From the NCBI GenBank assembly GCA_033064195.1, contig JARBJD010000003.1, positions 682,001 to 746,000 of the forward strand: DNA of 64,000 bases. Direction: 5' to 3'. The stretch comes from Blattamonas nauphoetae (lineage: Eukaryota > Preaxostyla > Oxymonadida). Each line of letters starts with the position of its first letter. Positions within the stretch are counted from its first letter, which is position 1. Positions 1 to 11,201 of this stretch are shown here, piece after piece. The notes under the pieces were generated by a model that did not search any database, was not told where the DNA came from, and saw only the letters and a list, made by a program, of their open reading frames with translations. Both the position numbers and the translations under genes were made by a program.

Positions 1-201
1 TTCCATTAGTTCACTAATGAAGAACCCTAGAAGGCAAAAAGTGCAGATAAATCCAGCCACGAGGAGAGGGACTCCCACAAGCTTGCGATTGCCCATTTCA
101 TTGAATCTGACCAAGAGCATGGGCATTAGAACGATGACGCATGGAGAAACAGCAGCAGAGAGTCCTGCAGAATAAGGGAAAACGATGTCCTTGAGGTTCA
201 T
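1..201 (-). CDS. CcdA/DsbD-like membrane protein, N-terminal part (runs off the window)
   Basis: The minus-strand frame opens with ATG at 199-201 and stays open to the window edge (67 codons). The peptide begins MNLKDIVFPYSAGLSAAVSP and continues CVIVLMPMLL. This is the AGL...SPCV...P signature of the first membrane segment of the CcdA/DsbD transmembrane family, which passes electrons from cytoplasmic thioredoxin across a membrane by a Cys pair. The Cys of SPCV would be the first of the pair; the second would lie outside the window. A second hydrophobic segment follows at about residues 44-62. The start lies 46 bp from the divergent start of the CEP44-like gene, so the two share a promoter. 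The family is mainly bacterial and plastid, so transfer is possible. The short length seen keeps confidence moderate. Confidence 0.6.
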   Translation of the reverse strand, partial: MNLKDIVFPYSAGLSAAVSPCVIVLMPMLLVRFNEMGNRKLVGVPLLVAGFICTFCLLGFFISELME

Positions 202-247
202 TTTTCTTGTGGGCCATTCAAGTCATTTCTTCACTGAATGGTTAATT
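202..247. promoter_or_regulatory. 46-bp divergent intergenic region
   Basis: This is all the DNA between the start codon of the CcdA-like gene (minus) and that of the CEP44-like gene (plus). Both promoters and leaders must fit here or overlap coding DNA. No TATA box is evident. Confidence 0.5.
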
Positions 248-3090
248 ATGGATTCTATTGAAAAGTTGAAACGACAACTGGAAATCATGGATTATCCACG
301 ATTATTTCAAATCAGAAAGTATGTTTTTTACTCTTAAATCGCATTCCAAAAAATCTTCACAGCCTTGAATCACTAAATCAAAATGTCTTGTTTGAACTAT
401 GTCAATTTGCTCTTCACTATACATCTGCTCTTGAATCGCATTTTATCGGTCAAGGGCACGACTTAAACTCTGAAACTCCTCTTGATCTGATTCACCTGAC
501 TTTTCGCATCCTTCGAAAAGAATTTGGGTATATTCCAATGATATCGGCATATATATTCTATTCCTCAACAAATTACATTGAAAAGAAAGTTGATATCCTG
601 CTTGAGTTGCTACATTGTTGTCATGATCTTTCACATTCTTTGAGAACCGCTAGGAGTGAGCGATCCCCACAAATCCGCCGCATTGCTTTTTCAGCGGAAC
701 AGTCTCCAAATATCATGGATCGAAAAGAGGATGAATCACATATTGACACACCGAACAGCCAGCAGGAAATGGCAATTCTCTCAATTCTCACCCCACCTCT
801 TCCAGAATCCGTCGCTGATCAACCGAATGCCAAAGATCCTGGCACGATTCTTCCTGACGACATTTCTCAACAATTAGATCACGATTTCCAGGACAGACTC
901 CAGAAATTACACAACCAAAAGCACAAACCGAAAGGACCAAGTGTTATTGATCGCCTCTACCAGCCTCCCCCGCCTCGACAAACACACCCTGCTGTCCCTC
1001 CCTTACGTCTCGAAGATCCCCAAAGCAAGCAGAGATTAAGTGTGGTCCCGAAAAGCACAACTTCTCTCATTCATGATCCGTCAAATGAAAAACGCGTCGA
1101 ATGGAGGAAGGAAACGCCTGAATCTCTTGCTGCTGTGGAAACCGTGAAGAACGCAGTTCACCAAGAAAGCACGATTCTTGAAGAGGAAGAACAGAAGATT
1201 GTCACTCGAAAGAAGTCTCGCGAATCCTTCGACCGAAGAATGATGCTGGGCCTGGATGCAAAGGCAATGCGACTAATGAAATCGTCTCCAGACACGTCTC
1301 CTTCAGACCCGTCTCCTCCAGACACACATCCTCCGGACAATCAACAGATGCAGCCGTCTCAGTCACACACAGAGCACAGTGAGGAGCAACCACCCAAACA
1401 GTTGAAACGTCCTGCCACATCCAAAAGGAGGCCAGTCACGCCCACGAAATCAATTCCGAAACCTATTTCTCATCTCCAACCAACAATCACCAACAAGCCA
1501 TCATCTCCAAAACCGACACCACCATCTCTCTTCCAGCAGAAACGACCGCCACTTCACTTCGCTCCCCGTCAGCGTCTGATTGATCCATCATCTCCACTCT
1601 CATCTTTCTTTCCCCATCTTCAACAATCAACCCCAACGCATGTCGTTTACCGAACAATCCAACAATGGTTTCACAATTCACTCTTCACACCACAACCAAA
1701 AGTCAGGCACACTTCACCACTCACTGACCCCATCTCAAACGGGACGTTTCTCTGCCGCCTCGTGTCCCTCTGTGTCTACGCCGAGGAGCGGATGATCCAG
1801 AGAAAACTGAAAGAAGAAACGAAAGAAAGACTCACTGTCAAACGAGAGCCACCAACACAGTTTTTTGTTTCTGCTCACTCATTCAACGTCCTCGCCAAAA
1901 CACCAACACCCGGCATGGTTCCTTTGACTCTCTCAAACCCCGATCCCATCCCATCATACCCTTTCCCATTCTTCCAGAACAGATTTCCTCTCTTTGAAGA
2001 GCCTGCTTCTCTCGTTGAATGTCGTCGGAACTTTATTTCACCTCTCGAATGGCTGGCACAGAGACGATTGATTGATGAGTCAATTCTTGAATGCTTGACC
2101 GAGAGAATCGTCTCGGGGAAAGAAGACGCATTTTGGGAACTTGTCCGAATTGTGAAACAAGTCTTTGGTGACGAAATGGAAGATATTGCACGAAAGAATT
2201 GGGGACTCCCGCAGAAGGAGCCGAAAGAGGAAAAAATAAAATATGATTTCAATCGAGTCGTAAAGTTCGACACGACTCTGAAACGAATAAGTGACGAGAT
2301 TCCCCGTTCATGTCTCCAAACACCCACAACAAACAATAAGCATCCCTCAATCCCGCAGCCAACGATTCCTCACGTCACCCAAGTCAAACCTCTCACAACT
2401 CCATCACTCAGACCTCGCACACCGTCAACAAGGCCTGCCACCCCTTCCACTCCAAGTCTCGTCGAAAGTCCAAACAACCAAGATGCCATCTCACAAACTC
2501 TCATTTCCTATTCTGAGGCGGACAAGCATCGTCTTGAGCTCTCTTTGCTCTGTTGGTTGTCTGAACTCGACATAATATCTCCGAAACGAATCCGTTCGTA
2601 CGCGCAATTTGTTGTGACATTCAGCAGTGGTGTTATCCTCTGTGATCTCACAGCTAAAATCCTGAATGTGACCATCAATGGAGTCAATCGAAAACCGAAG
2701 ACAACGCAAACAAAACGATTAAATGTTGAAAAGGCACTCCAACAGTTCCGGCGACAAGACGAGATGGAACCAACGTTCCTTGGTCTCGGAGCGAGAATTG
2801 TTGAAGGGAATCGTGATGCGGTCACGTCTCTCCTTGAGTCGATCCGGCGATTCCACGACACATTCATCAACCCAAATTCTCATGTTCAACCGGTCCGTCC
2901 TCCTCTCCACCTCACTCTCGCCCTGGATGGGGAGAAGGAGAACAAAAACACATCAGCCCCTAATCAAACAATTCCCTCCAACCCGACCGATTTCTCAAAA
3001 CCGTACCTCGGACGAAAGTTTGATGAGAAGAAAGCGGAGCAGATGTGGATGAAAGAAGACAAGGCGGCGTTCTCGCAAACCATACGATGA
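248..3090 (+). CDS. CEP44-like centriolar protein with two calponin-homology-like domains
   Basis: Two exons, 248-318 and 363-3090, are joined across a 44-nt intron (gtatgt...cacag) and give 932 aa. The N-terminal ~120 residues match the CEP44 domain: an LKRQLEIMDYP start, then IHLTFRILRKEFGYIP and IEKKVDILLELLHCC. In animals this domain binds microtubules at the centriole. A long proline- and serine-rich linker follows. Residues ~450-625 (RTIQQWF, NGTFLCRL, ISPLEWL, RIVSGKEDAFWELVR) and ~750-855 (LSLLCWL, SSGVILCDLTAKI, RIVEGNRDAVTSLLESIRRF) both have the pattern of calponin-homology domains. The intron is needed: without it the first 23 codons, which complete the CEP44 helix, are lost. CEP44 assignment is fairly firm; the first CH domain is weaker than the second. 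Confidence 0.7.
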
Positions 3091-3163
3091 CACTTAATTT
3101 CATTTCTTGTTTTGATGCCTCTTCATTCAGAATACTGTGAACAAAACGAAATGGGTTGTAAAG

Positions 3164-4784
3164 TCAAGTTGGTTCGTCTGTTATGTCCTGTCCCTGATTT
3201 CGTTCTTCAGTGGGTGGGACAGGATCTTCCTCTTCGTTTCGCCTTTTTGCCTCTTCCATGCTCACTTTCTCCATTGCTAACTCGACCTGAAGCTTCTTCT
3301 GATAAAGCGCACGTTCTGTCCGAAACTTGGCGTCTCTTTTTTGAACTGCTTTGCAAGTCTCCTGAATTCGTTTCATTCTTTTCTCATTCTTTTCAGCAAT
3401 CTCGGCTGAGGCAGGGTCAGACTTTGGCCTGGGAATGACAAGACGCGGGTCACAGTTTGTGAAGATGTCAGCCTCTGCAGCCACTTCCCATGTCTGAACA
3501 TTCGCAAACCGTCGATCGGTGGAGAAGGACACGGTGACGTCATGCATAAACTCTTCCGTGAGTGGATTGGGACCGTAGGTGTTCACAAATGATTCCGAGT
3601 GTTTGATTTCTGGGTCTGCAATGATCCAGTCACCCGCTGGGATTCGGAGGGCCGCTTGTTCTTCATGATGATCACAATTGCACGCGTGGGTGCAGGGTGC
3701 TTTGGTTGGTTGGAGATGGTCTTTGTCGGAAAGAGAATCTGAATGAATCTTTGCAAATTTCTCTTTTATCTCCATTCTGTCGATATGTTCGTCCAGTTCG
3801 TCCAGAAACGTGTCAATAAAGATGGACTCGCCAAGGAGGCCTAGTCCAGCATGGAGTGGATCTGCATGGTCGCATGTTTGATCCTTTTTAACCCCCCCAT
3901 GGAAGACGTCGTAACATTGGCTCAGAAATCCGATCATATATGAACTTGAGATGAAGGACTCTACAATGAATGAACTCTTGAGAGAAATGCATACCGATAC
4001 CAAAAATTTTCAAGATTGAGCCAATCCACCAAGTGTAACAAACGTCTTCGAGTTTGTTTGGTCGTCCGTTGAACCCTCCGTTCTCGTATTGTTGGCGGTT
4101 GACGAGAAATCGAATGAGGCCATCTTTATCTGGAATAGAATCGATTTTCCCCAGAATTTCGAGAGACATGACTGCGCAAAAAGTATTTCCAGCATGACTT
4201 TCTGATGCATTCGCGCCTGAGAACCCTCCGTCGTAGTTTTGAAGACCAACAAGATATTGTTCCAATTGGTTGATATCTATCTGACCAAAATCATTCCCAC
4301 AAAAGCGTGCACACGCACAAGCACAGAAGTTGAGTCGAACATCAGAATCGCTGGGAGAGATACATGCTCTGAACGATCCATTCGGGTTCTGAAAGTACTT
4401 CAAGGATTGTGCAATTGCAGCTGTGTCGACAAATTGGTTCAGTTCTTTCTCTGGATGGAGAATGGAGAGTACAGCGAGACTTGAATATGTTGATGCAAGA
4501 GTGATGTCAAGACTTCCAACTTCAGCCGAGAAGCCACACACTGGGATGTTTTCTTCTGGTGACCCTTGATAAGTTGACTCTGAAGATTTGACATAGTGGA
4601 GCATGATCCAATTGGTGATTCCTTCCTTTTGTTCATCTGTAAGGACGGAAATGGAATTGATTGAACCTAATCCAGATAACAACAGATGAGCCAGTGTTGT
4701 TCTGGTTGTGTCCAAACTTTCATGTCGCGATGGTAGGCGACCAAAGAGTGATCCCTGAAAAAACCTTCGGTGCCTATTGAACAT
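3164..4784 (-). CDS. PGGT1B: Geranylgeranyltransferase type I, beta subunit, with C-terminal extension
   Basis: Exons 3995-4784 and 3164-3960 flank a 34-nt intron (gtatgc...tgtag), giving 528 aa. The enzyme attaches geranylgeranyl to CaaX proteins such as Rho-type GTPases, working with a shared alpha subunit. The N-terminus (HRRFFQGSLFGRLPSRHESL) and the repeated prenyltransferase barrel motifs (LVGLQNYDGGFSG, ENGGFNGRP) are clear. The zinc ligands are present: Asp and Cys in LEDVCYTWW (~residues 248-251) and His in DPLHAGLG (~298). About 190 residues after the catalytic core are unusual: acidic, then a Lys/Glu-rich probable coiled coil. The gene diverges from the armadillo-like gene, with 75 bp between starts, and converges on the CEP44-like gene. 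Confidence 0.88.
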
Positions 4785-4859
4785 TTTGTTGTGATCCGCC
4801 CATCCACAGCATCCTCACCATTTCGACCAAGACTGTGCTGAATTTTCTCGTGAACTTAC
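4785..4859. promoter_or_regulatory. 75-bp divergent promoter region, GGTase-I beta / ARM-like gene
   Basis: This is the only DNA between the start codons at 4784 (minus) and 4860 (plus). It must hold both promoters. No canonical TATA box is seen. Confidence 0.5.
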
Positions 4860-6538
4860 ATGTTTTATACAATTTCTGAGTTACCTGAATTGTGTGAAGC
4901 CCTCCTTGAGTCTAAAGACGACAGAACTCTCAAAACTGCTCTCTCCTCAGCTGACCAGCTTGCAAAGGGAGGTATCAACTTCTCAATCTCATAAATATCG
5001 GTACATTACTTTATTCTAGGATATTTCAATGCAATTGTCCCTGATGATCTGATATGTGGACTTGTCAGAGTTCTAACTTTAAAAGGCCCAACAGTCACTC
5101 CAATGGTTCATGACTGCTTAAATATCCTTGTAGAATGCATCAAAAATCATGATGGACTCAAATCTTTTCTTGAAAACAATGGATGTGCTCCACTGCTCGC
5201 AATTCTGAAAAGTTCATCAACAATCTCGATTCATTCAGAAAAGCATGAAGCATTTCCCTACTCTGGTTGCCAAATCATTGTTTCTATATTTTGTGATAGT
5301 TTGTGTTGTCTTTCGCATGACATTTCCTCGTTCAGATCCATCAAACGAAATTAGACAGATGTTCCTCCCACATCTCCTGACTCTCTTCCAAACATCATAT
5401 CTAACGCGCCCACGTGTTGCATCCGCGATTGCTTTTATCTTTTTAAATATCGTCCGTGTCGTTAATGGGGCTGTGGATTTCTCGGATCATGATGGCATCA
5501 AAACAATTCTCCTTCCGCTCCATGTCTATGAAACCGATCCTCGAGATCGCCCAAATCTTCTGACAACCATTGAACTGAGTGCTATGATCATTGGAAAGCT
5601 CGGAGGATTGAGTTTGTTCATCTCATTTATTCACTATCCTCCTTAGACCACACTATCACTTCGCTCCTTTCATCCAACGCAATCAGTTTGCTCATCTCAC
5701 TTCCACGAATGGCATCACTTCATTCGCCAGAAGAAAAGGCGCGGATGGGACGAGCTGCTGTTTTAGGGCTGTTCCCAATCCTCGGAAATGAGCATGCTTC
5801 TCCGAAAGTGGTAGCACAGTTGGATGGAGAACTCCTTCAGAATCTTTTTGATTATGGTCTATCTCTTCGTCCAACCATCACAGGGGTTCCAGAAGCTGTT
5901 TCTTCAATCACGCGCAGGATCGGTGAATTGTACACTGGAGGTTTTCTTTTTTCCCATTTTCAACGAATTTTCACCTCCCAAAAGATCCGTCCTCGTCGTT
6001 GTGTGGTCAGGCTCTTGCCAAATCGTGCGTTGACGCGCTTCTGAAGTATTCGATGAATGACGACGAAGTGGAGTACCTGCTGTCGTCTCTGCTTGTCTTT
6101 CTAACCCTCTTTGAAGACGCTCTCCCTGCCCTCATCCATCCCAACACTGCCCCGTTCATCTCTCGCACAATAAACTACTACCTGGAGAAGGAGCCCACAG
6201 AACTCGTCCAATCGAACATCAGAAATCTTGCTCTGTGTCTTAACAACTGCATTATCTGTGAGGAGAACGTGTGCATGATGTTCTCGTCTGACGTCATCGA
6301 TCATATTCGCAATCTCCTTGGATTCTATGCTCGCCTCAACAGCAGCATTTTCGTCCCAATCTCACAACTTTTACTCCGCGTTGCAGAGACACCTGTGGGT
6401 GTGGAACAACTTAGGAAAACGAAAATGACCGGGCCACTCAATGATTTGTACAGCTATTTCACCAAACACAACAAAACCGACCCAAATTCGCAAACAATTG
6501 CCGCTTCCGTCTATACTACTCTCGGAAGACTGGCGTGA
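4860..6538 (+). CDS. Armadillo/HEAT-like helical repeat protein, function unknown
   Basis: I assemble five exons: 4860-4971, 5020-5265, 5336-5611, 5647-5940 and 5985-6538, giving 493 aa. Introns are 35-70 nt with donors gtatca, gttgcc, gtttgt and gttttc. The second donor (gttgcc) is the least certain. All junctions keep frame: for example GELYTG joins DPSSSLCGQALAK across the last intron. The protein is built of leucine-rich amphipathic helices of about 40 residues (MVHDCLNILVECIK, FLPHLLTLFQTS, VQSNIRNLALCLNNCI), typical of ARM/HEAT solenoids. It resembles the SmgGDS or importin style of repeat, but I cannot name an orthologue. It converges on kinesin-2. Confidence 0.65.
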
Positions 6539-6928
6539 TTTTGTTTCATGGCACAAATTCTGTTTTTTGATATTATTTCTTGTGTAGACTGACTTCTTTA
6601 CTCATTTCCTGTTTCATGATGTTCCCATAACAAATGCCGTCATCTTTTGGTATAAAAGCAAAAATCGAGCATGGTTCAGAAGTCGCAGCTTACCCTATCA
6701 TCGTTTGAGAATTAGCGTTGGTATAAATGAAAGCGACGAGACTATGGCTCGAGACACTTTGTGTGCAGTCTTCAATGCTCGCACGCTGTCGAAATCAAGC
6801 CGAAAAACAATCTCCCTATTTTGTCTCTCTATGTCAATCACAAAATGTGTCGAAAATGAAGGTTTCCGATGAATTTCGATTCATCAAGGCAAGTTCATAA
6901 GAAAATAAGTGAAATGTGAAAACAAGAT
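6539..6928. other. 390-bp convergent intergenic region
   Basis: This lies between the stop codons of the ARM-like gene and kinesin-2. It holds TATAAA-like strings at ~6650 and ~6721 and a moderately GC-rich block to ~6800, so a small RNA gene is possible. I recognise no tRNA, snRNA or protein gene. Confidence 0.3.
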
Positions 6929-9371
6929 CTACTCATCGTGTGAACGAACGGCACTGCTCCTCTGCTTCTTGTGAGAACTAGAGGGATGCGTCGGTTGTGG
7001 CGTTGAGTTCGATGGTGGCCTATCCTTCAGTCTGGTGGCAGAATCTGGACGTTGGCGGTGAGCACTCGTAGCCCTCGTCGGTCCCATTCCCATCGATTTT
7101 GTTTGCATTCCAGAAGATGCACTATCTCGTCTTGGAATTTGTTGTGGAGGTTGAGATAAAAATGGACTGATATCGTCCATTCTCGTTGGATAGGCCTCAT
7201 CATAATCAAACTCATCTTCATCGTCGTCATAATACATTCCTGGGACTCGATAATCCCGCTGTGCCTGTGGATGGTGATGAGCCCCTGTCCTTCGCATTTC
7301 CATTCTTATACTGTCTGTAAGTTCCTGGCTGTCGTCCGCTTCGGCTCGAAGTGCATTCCCGGCGTGTTCGGCAAACGAGATGTCCCATTTTCTCGTCTCT
7401 TCATCCCAGCTCGCGTGGTCGCGAATCATTCCCTGAATATGTTCCGGAATGCAGAATTGGATGAGGAGCATCAAATATTTGAGCTGTTCGTGAAGTTCGC
7501 TGATTGTCTCCATCATTGTTGTTCGTTCCATTTCGAAATCATTTTGAAGCTCTTCAATGTCGTTTCGTGTATCTTCATGAATTTTCTTCGCTTTCTTGTA
7601 TTCGTTCAGAAGAGATTCAAGTTGCTTACTTTTGGTTTTAAGTTCGTCTTGAGCTGATGAAAACTGCTTCTTCAGATCAATCTCAGCAACCACTTTTGCA
7701 TCCAATTGCCGCTTAGCTTCTTCTCGCTCTTTCCTCAATTTTTCTTTTTGTTTTTCAGCCTCCTCTGTCTGAAGTCGTTGTTGTGCAAGTTGTTCCTCGT
7801 ATTCCTGCTTGTCCTTTCTTCTCAGTTCCTGTAATTCTTGAAACTTTGAACCTCCCTTGATCACTTTGGCCTGCATTTTTTCGAGTTTTGATTTGATGCG
7901 AGCTCGTTCTTCTTTCTCCTTATCCACCTCAGCCTGCCTCTTTTTCAAATCTTCCTCAATCTTCTTTCGTTCTTCCTCCAGTCTCTTCTTGTCGCTTTCA
8001 AGTGCTGATTTTTCTTCCTTCGCATTTTCGTCTAATTCTCGTTTTAGTCGTTCAATCATTTCAGTGTCCTGTTGATACACCACATCACCCTGTTTCTGCA
8101 TTTCAAGCATTCGTTTCAATTCTGCGATTTCTTCTTGCATCTTTAAAACAAGTGGATCGTTTGCTGAGTTAATCATTGGTTTATTCTTGATTTGTTTTGC
8201 CCTAGTTGCATATTTGAGTGTGGAAAATGTTTCATCATAATTGTATTCTGCAGGACCAAGGTTGGCAATCATCACAGTTTTCGCATTTCCTCCAAGCGAG
8301 TCCTGAAGAAGACGAGTCAGTTTCGAATCACGATACGGAATATGACCCGGATTCTTCTTTGTTAGCATGTTGATCACCGTCCCAAGCGTCAACAGCGATT
8401 TGTTAATCTCAATTGCTTCCATCAGTCGATCTCCAGTCGCTTCCGTTTTCGACTGACGCTCAGATCCCGCCAAGTCAACCATATTCAAACGACCAACTCG
8501 CACAATCGGATTCCCATCTTTGTCCAGTTGCGATAGGTCTGCACATTCAACCGAAATCTGAAATATCGAATGCGAACGCGATGACGTCTTGTTCATCTTC
8601 GTCTCCGCCACCACACGATTGTCTGACCCCTTTTGCATCACCGCCTCCATCATCTTCGGATCCTTGCAAACCACAATCGTCAAATCTTTCACATAAACTC
8701 CAGACTTCGGATGCTCCTTTATCGGAAGATCCACTGCATTCTCCTTCTTCGACAGAAGATCTTGAATCTTTTCTCGGTAGATTTCCAGATATGACACCGA
8801 AACAAGAAATTGCTTCGTTTTGTCTGCTTGTTCAATGTGAGAGAAAATATGTTGGAATGAACGCGGAATCACTCCAGGATCACCAGGATATCCAGTCATC
8901 GTGTGCGTCTTCCCCGTTCCCGTCTGTCCATATGCAAAAATCGTTCCATTAAACCCATCCATCACAGAATTGATGATTCGACGACAAGTCTCGTCGTAAA
9001 TGCTTGTCTGGGTTGCACTACAACAAGAAAAAAAACATTTTCATCAACCACAAAGAGGTCATACTCGGGTGGATAGATGTGATCAAATGTATATGTATGT
9101 TCAGGATTTCCAGAAGATTGTGAGTCTTTTGGTCTCACAATCCTGATCGAACCAGTTGCCCGGTTCATGTGAACACACCTGAAGCAATAAAATGGAGAGA
9201 ATAATGGAGAATCGTTTTTATTATCACAAAATTATTCATACATTTTGTACTTCGCATCAACTTCTTTCTGACTCAGCGGCCGACATCGCACAACGACCTA
9301 AAACGAAAAATATTGCATAAATTGGTTCTGAAACGCGATACCTGGACGTTGTCTTCTTTTCCCTCTGACAT
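6929..9371 (-). CDS. Kinesin-2-type motor (KIF3-like)
   Basis: Four exons, 9342-9371, 9242-9297, 9065-9178 and 6929-9017, encode 762 aa. The first coding exon has only ten codons ([10 protein letters not shown]) and joins [12 protein letters not shown], the usual first motor strand. The motor holds the P-loop [11 protein letters not shown], switch [12 protein letters not shown], switch [10 protein letters not shown], and [21 protein letters not shown] long coiled coil (~residues 350-560) and a Pro/Ser-rich tail with RPPSNS-type motifs follow. The motor and the sequence just after it are most like the heterotrimeric kinesin-2 family, the anterograde motor for intraflagellar transport. Intron donors are gtatcg, gtatga and gtatga. 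It diverges from alpha-tubulin. Confidence 0.88.
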
Positions 9372-9633
9372 TGATGAGTGTTGTTGATGAAGACGGCCCT
9401 TTCTTGATTCTTTTCAACCGCTGACTTTTCAGCGATGATAGAACTCGTCTATTATCGCTCGCTGGGATTCTATGCTGAAAATTGTGAAGATTTCGTAGAA
9501 TCTTTGGCAAAAGCAATTTTCAAAACAGACACTCTGAGATCTCCCCACATCTTTGCAAGACTCTTGACGTCGCTTATTTAGGCTCTTCGGAAATGTCAGT
9601 ATTCTCATCAAACTTTTTATTTCTCTCAACCCA
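9372..9633. promoter_or_regulatory. Divergent intergenic region, kinesin-2 / alpha-tubulin
   Basis: This 262-bp region separates the starts of two microtubule genes, which may therefore be co-regulated. Pyrimidine-rich DNA with an ATCAAACTTT string lies just before the tubulin ATG at 9634. Confidence 0.35.
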
Positions 9634-10992
9634 ATGCGTGAAGTCATCTCAATTCATATCGGACAGGGTGGTCTCCAGGTCGGTAACGCCTGCTGGGAGT
9701 TGTTCTGCCTCGAGCACGGCATCCAGCCAGATGGTCAAATGCCCTCAGACAAGACTATCGGAGGTGGCGATGACGGCTTCAACACCTTTTTTTCAGAAAC
9801 TGGAGCTGGCAAACATGTTCCGAGAGCGGTTATGATCGATTTGGAACCAACTGTTGCTGATGAAATCCGGCAAGGCACATATCGCGAGCTTTTCCATCCG
9901 GAACTCATCATCTCTGGAAAGGAGGATGCTGCTAACAACTATGCTCGTGGTCACTACACCATCGGAAAGGAGATCGTTGACCTTTGCCTCGACCGAATCC
10001 GCAAACTTGCCGACCAGTGTACAGGTCTCCAAGGCTTTCTCGTATTCAATGCAGTGGGTGGTGGTACGGGATCTGGTCTTGGTTCTCTTCTTCTTGAGCG
10101 TCTCTCTGTGGACTACGGCAAAAAGTCGAAGCTGACAATGTGCATCTATCCATCACCCCAGATCTCCAATGCTGTTGTGGAACCATACAACAGTGTCCTG
10201 TCCACGCATTCTCTACTTGAGCACTCTGAAGTCGCCTTCATGCTTGACAACGAAGCCATCTACGATATCTGCCGTCGTAACCTCGACATTGAACGCCCAA
10301 CGTTCACCAACTTGAACCGTTTGATTGCCCAATGCATATCCTCTCTAACTGCCTCCCTCCGCTTCGACGGTGCCCTCAACGTCGACCTTACCGAGTTCCA
10401 AACCAACTTGGTGCCATACCCGCGTATCCACTTTATGCTCACCGCATATGCCCCGCTTGTCACTGCCGAAAAGGCATATCATGAACGGCTCACTGTGTCC
10501 GAAATCACGAACTCCGTCTTCGAGCCAGCTAACCAGATGGTCAAGTGCGATCCACGTCACGGAAAGTACATGGCCTGCTGCATGATGTACCGTGGAGATG
10601 TCGTCCCCAAGGATGTCAACGCCGCCGTCGCTACCATCAAGACCAAGCGAACCATCCAGTTCGTCGACTGGTGCCCAACAGGATTCAAGTGTGGTATCAA
10701 CTACCAACCACCAACTGTCGTTCCGGGCGGTGATCTCGCCAAGGTCCAGCGTGCTGTGTGTATGCTCTCCAACTCCACAGCCATCGCTGAGGTCTTCTCC
10801 CGCATTGACCACAAGTTCGACCTCATGTATGCCAAGCGGGCCTTCGTCCACTGGTACGTGGGAGAAGGAATGGAAGAAGGGGAATTCTCGGAGGCCAGGG
10901 AAGATCTTGCTGCTCTTGAAAAGGACTATGAGGAAGTTGGGGCAGATTCAGGTGATGAAGAAGAAGACGAAGCTGCTGTCGACGAATATTAA
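9634..10992 (+). CDS. Alpha-tubulin
   Basis: A single uninterrupted exon encodes 452 aa, the usual alpha-tubulin length. Landmarks are [13 protein letters not shown] at the N-terminus, Lys40 in MPSDKTIG (the luminal acetylation site of stable axonemal microtubules), the GTP-binding loop GGGTGSG, the catalytic Glu in [13 protein letters not shown], and an acidic tail ending DEY, the substrate for detyrosination. It is the only long intronless protein gene here apart from threonine ammonia-lyase and the transposases. Third positions look richer in C than in its neighbours, as expected for a highly expressed gene. It diverges from kinesin-2. Confidence 0.98.
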   Translation: MREVISIHIGQGGLQVGNACWELFCLEHGIQPDGQMPSDKTIGGGDDGFNTFFSETGAGKHVPRAVMIDLEPTVADEIRQGTYRELFHPELIISGKEDAANNYARGHYTIGKEIVDLCLDRIRKLADQCTGLQGFLVFNAVGGGTGSGLGSLLLERLSVDYGKKSKLTMCIYPSPQISNAVVEPYNSVLSTHSLLEHSEVAFMLDNEAIYDICRRNLDIERPTFTNLNRLIAQCISSLTASLRFDGALNVDLTEFQTNLVPYPRIHFMLTAYAPLVTAEKAYHERLTVSEITNSVFEPANQMVKCDPRHGKYMACCMMYRGDVVPKDVNAAVATIKTKRTIQFVDWCPTGFKCGINYQPPTVVPGGDLAKVQRAVCMLSNSTAIAEVFSRIDHKFDLMYAKRAFVHWYVGEGMEEGEFSEAREDLAALEKDYEEVGADSGDEEEDEAAVDEY

Positions 10993-11180
10993 CTGTTAAT
11001 ATCTCGCCTTCACACCTTCATGTCTCTTTTTCATCATTTCTCTTTATCAAGGAACCATTCGTTTTTGTTTGTTCAAGTCATCTGAAAGACATTGAGAAAT
11101 AGAGAGAACAGAGCTCGACTTCAGACGGTGTAATAAGCAATCATTGCAATTTTTCATTCGCTCAAATTGTTCATCGTGGG

Positions 11181-11188
11181 TCGATCAA
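11181..11188 (+). promoter_or_regulatory. TCGATCAA candidate core-promoter motif, calcineurin A
   Basis: This motif lies 13 nt before the start codon at 11202. The same kind of motif recurs upstream of several other genes in the window (see findings). Confidence 0.3.
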
Positions 11189-11201
11189 TCCATCCAAACC
11201 A

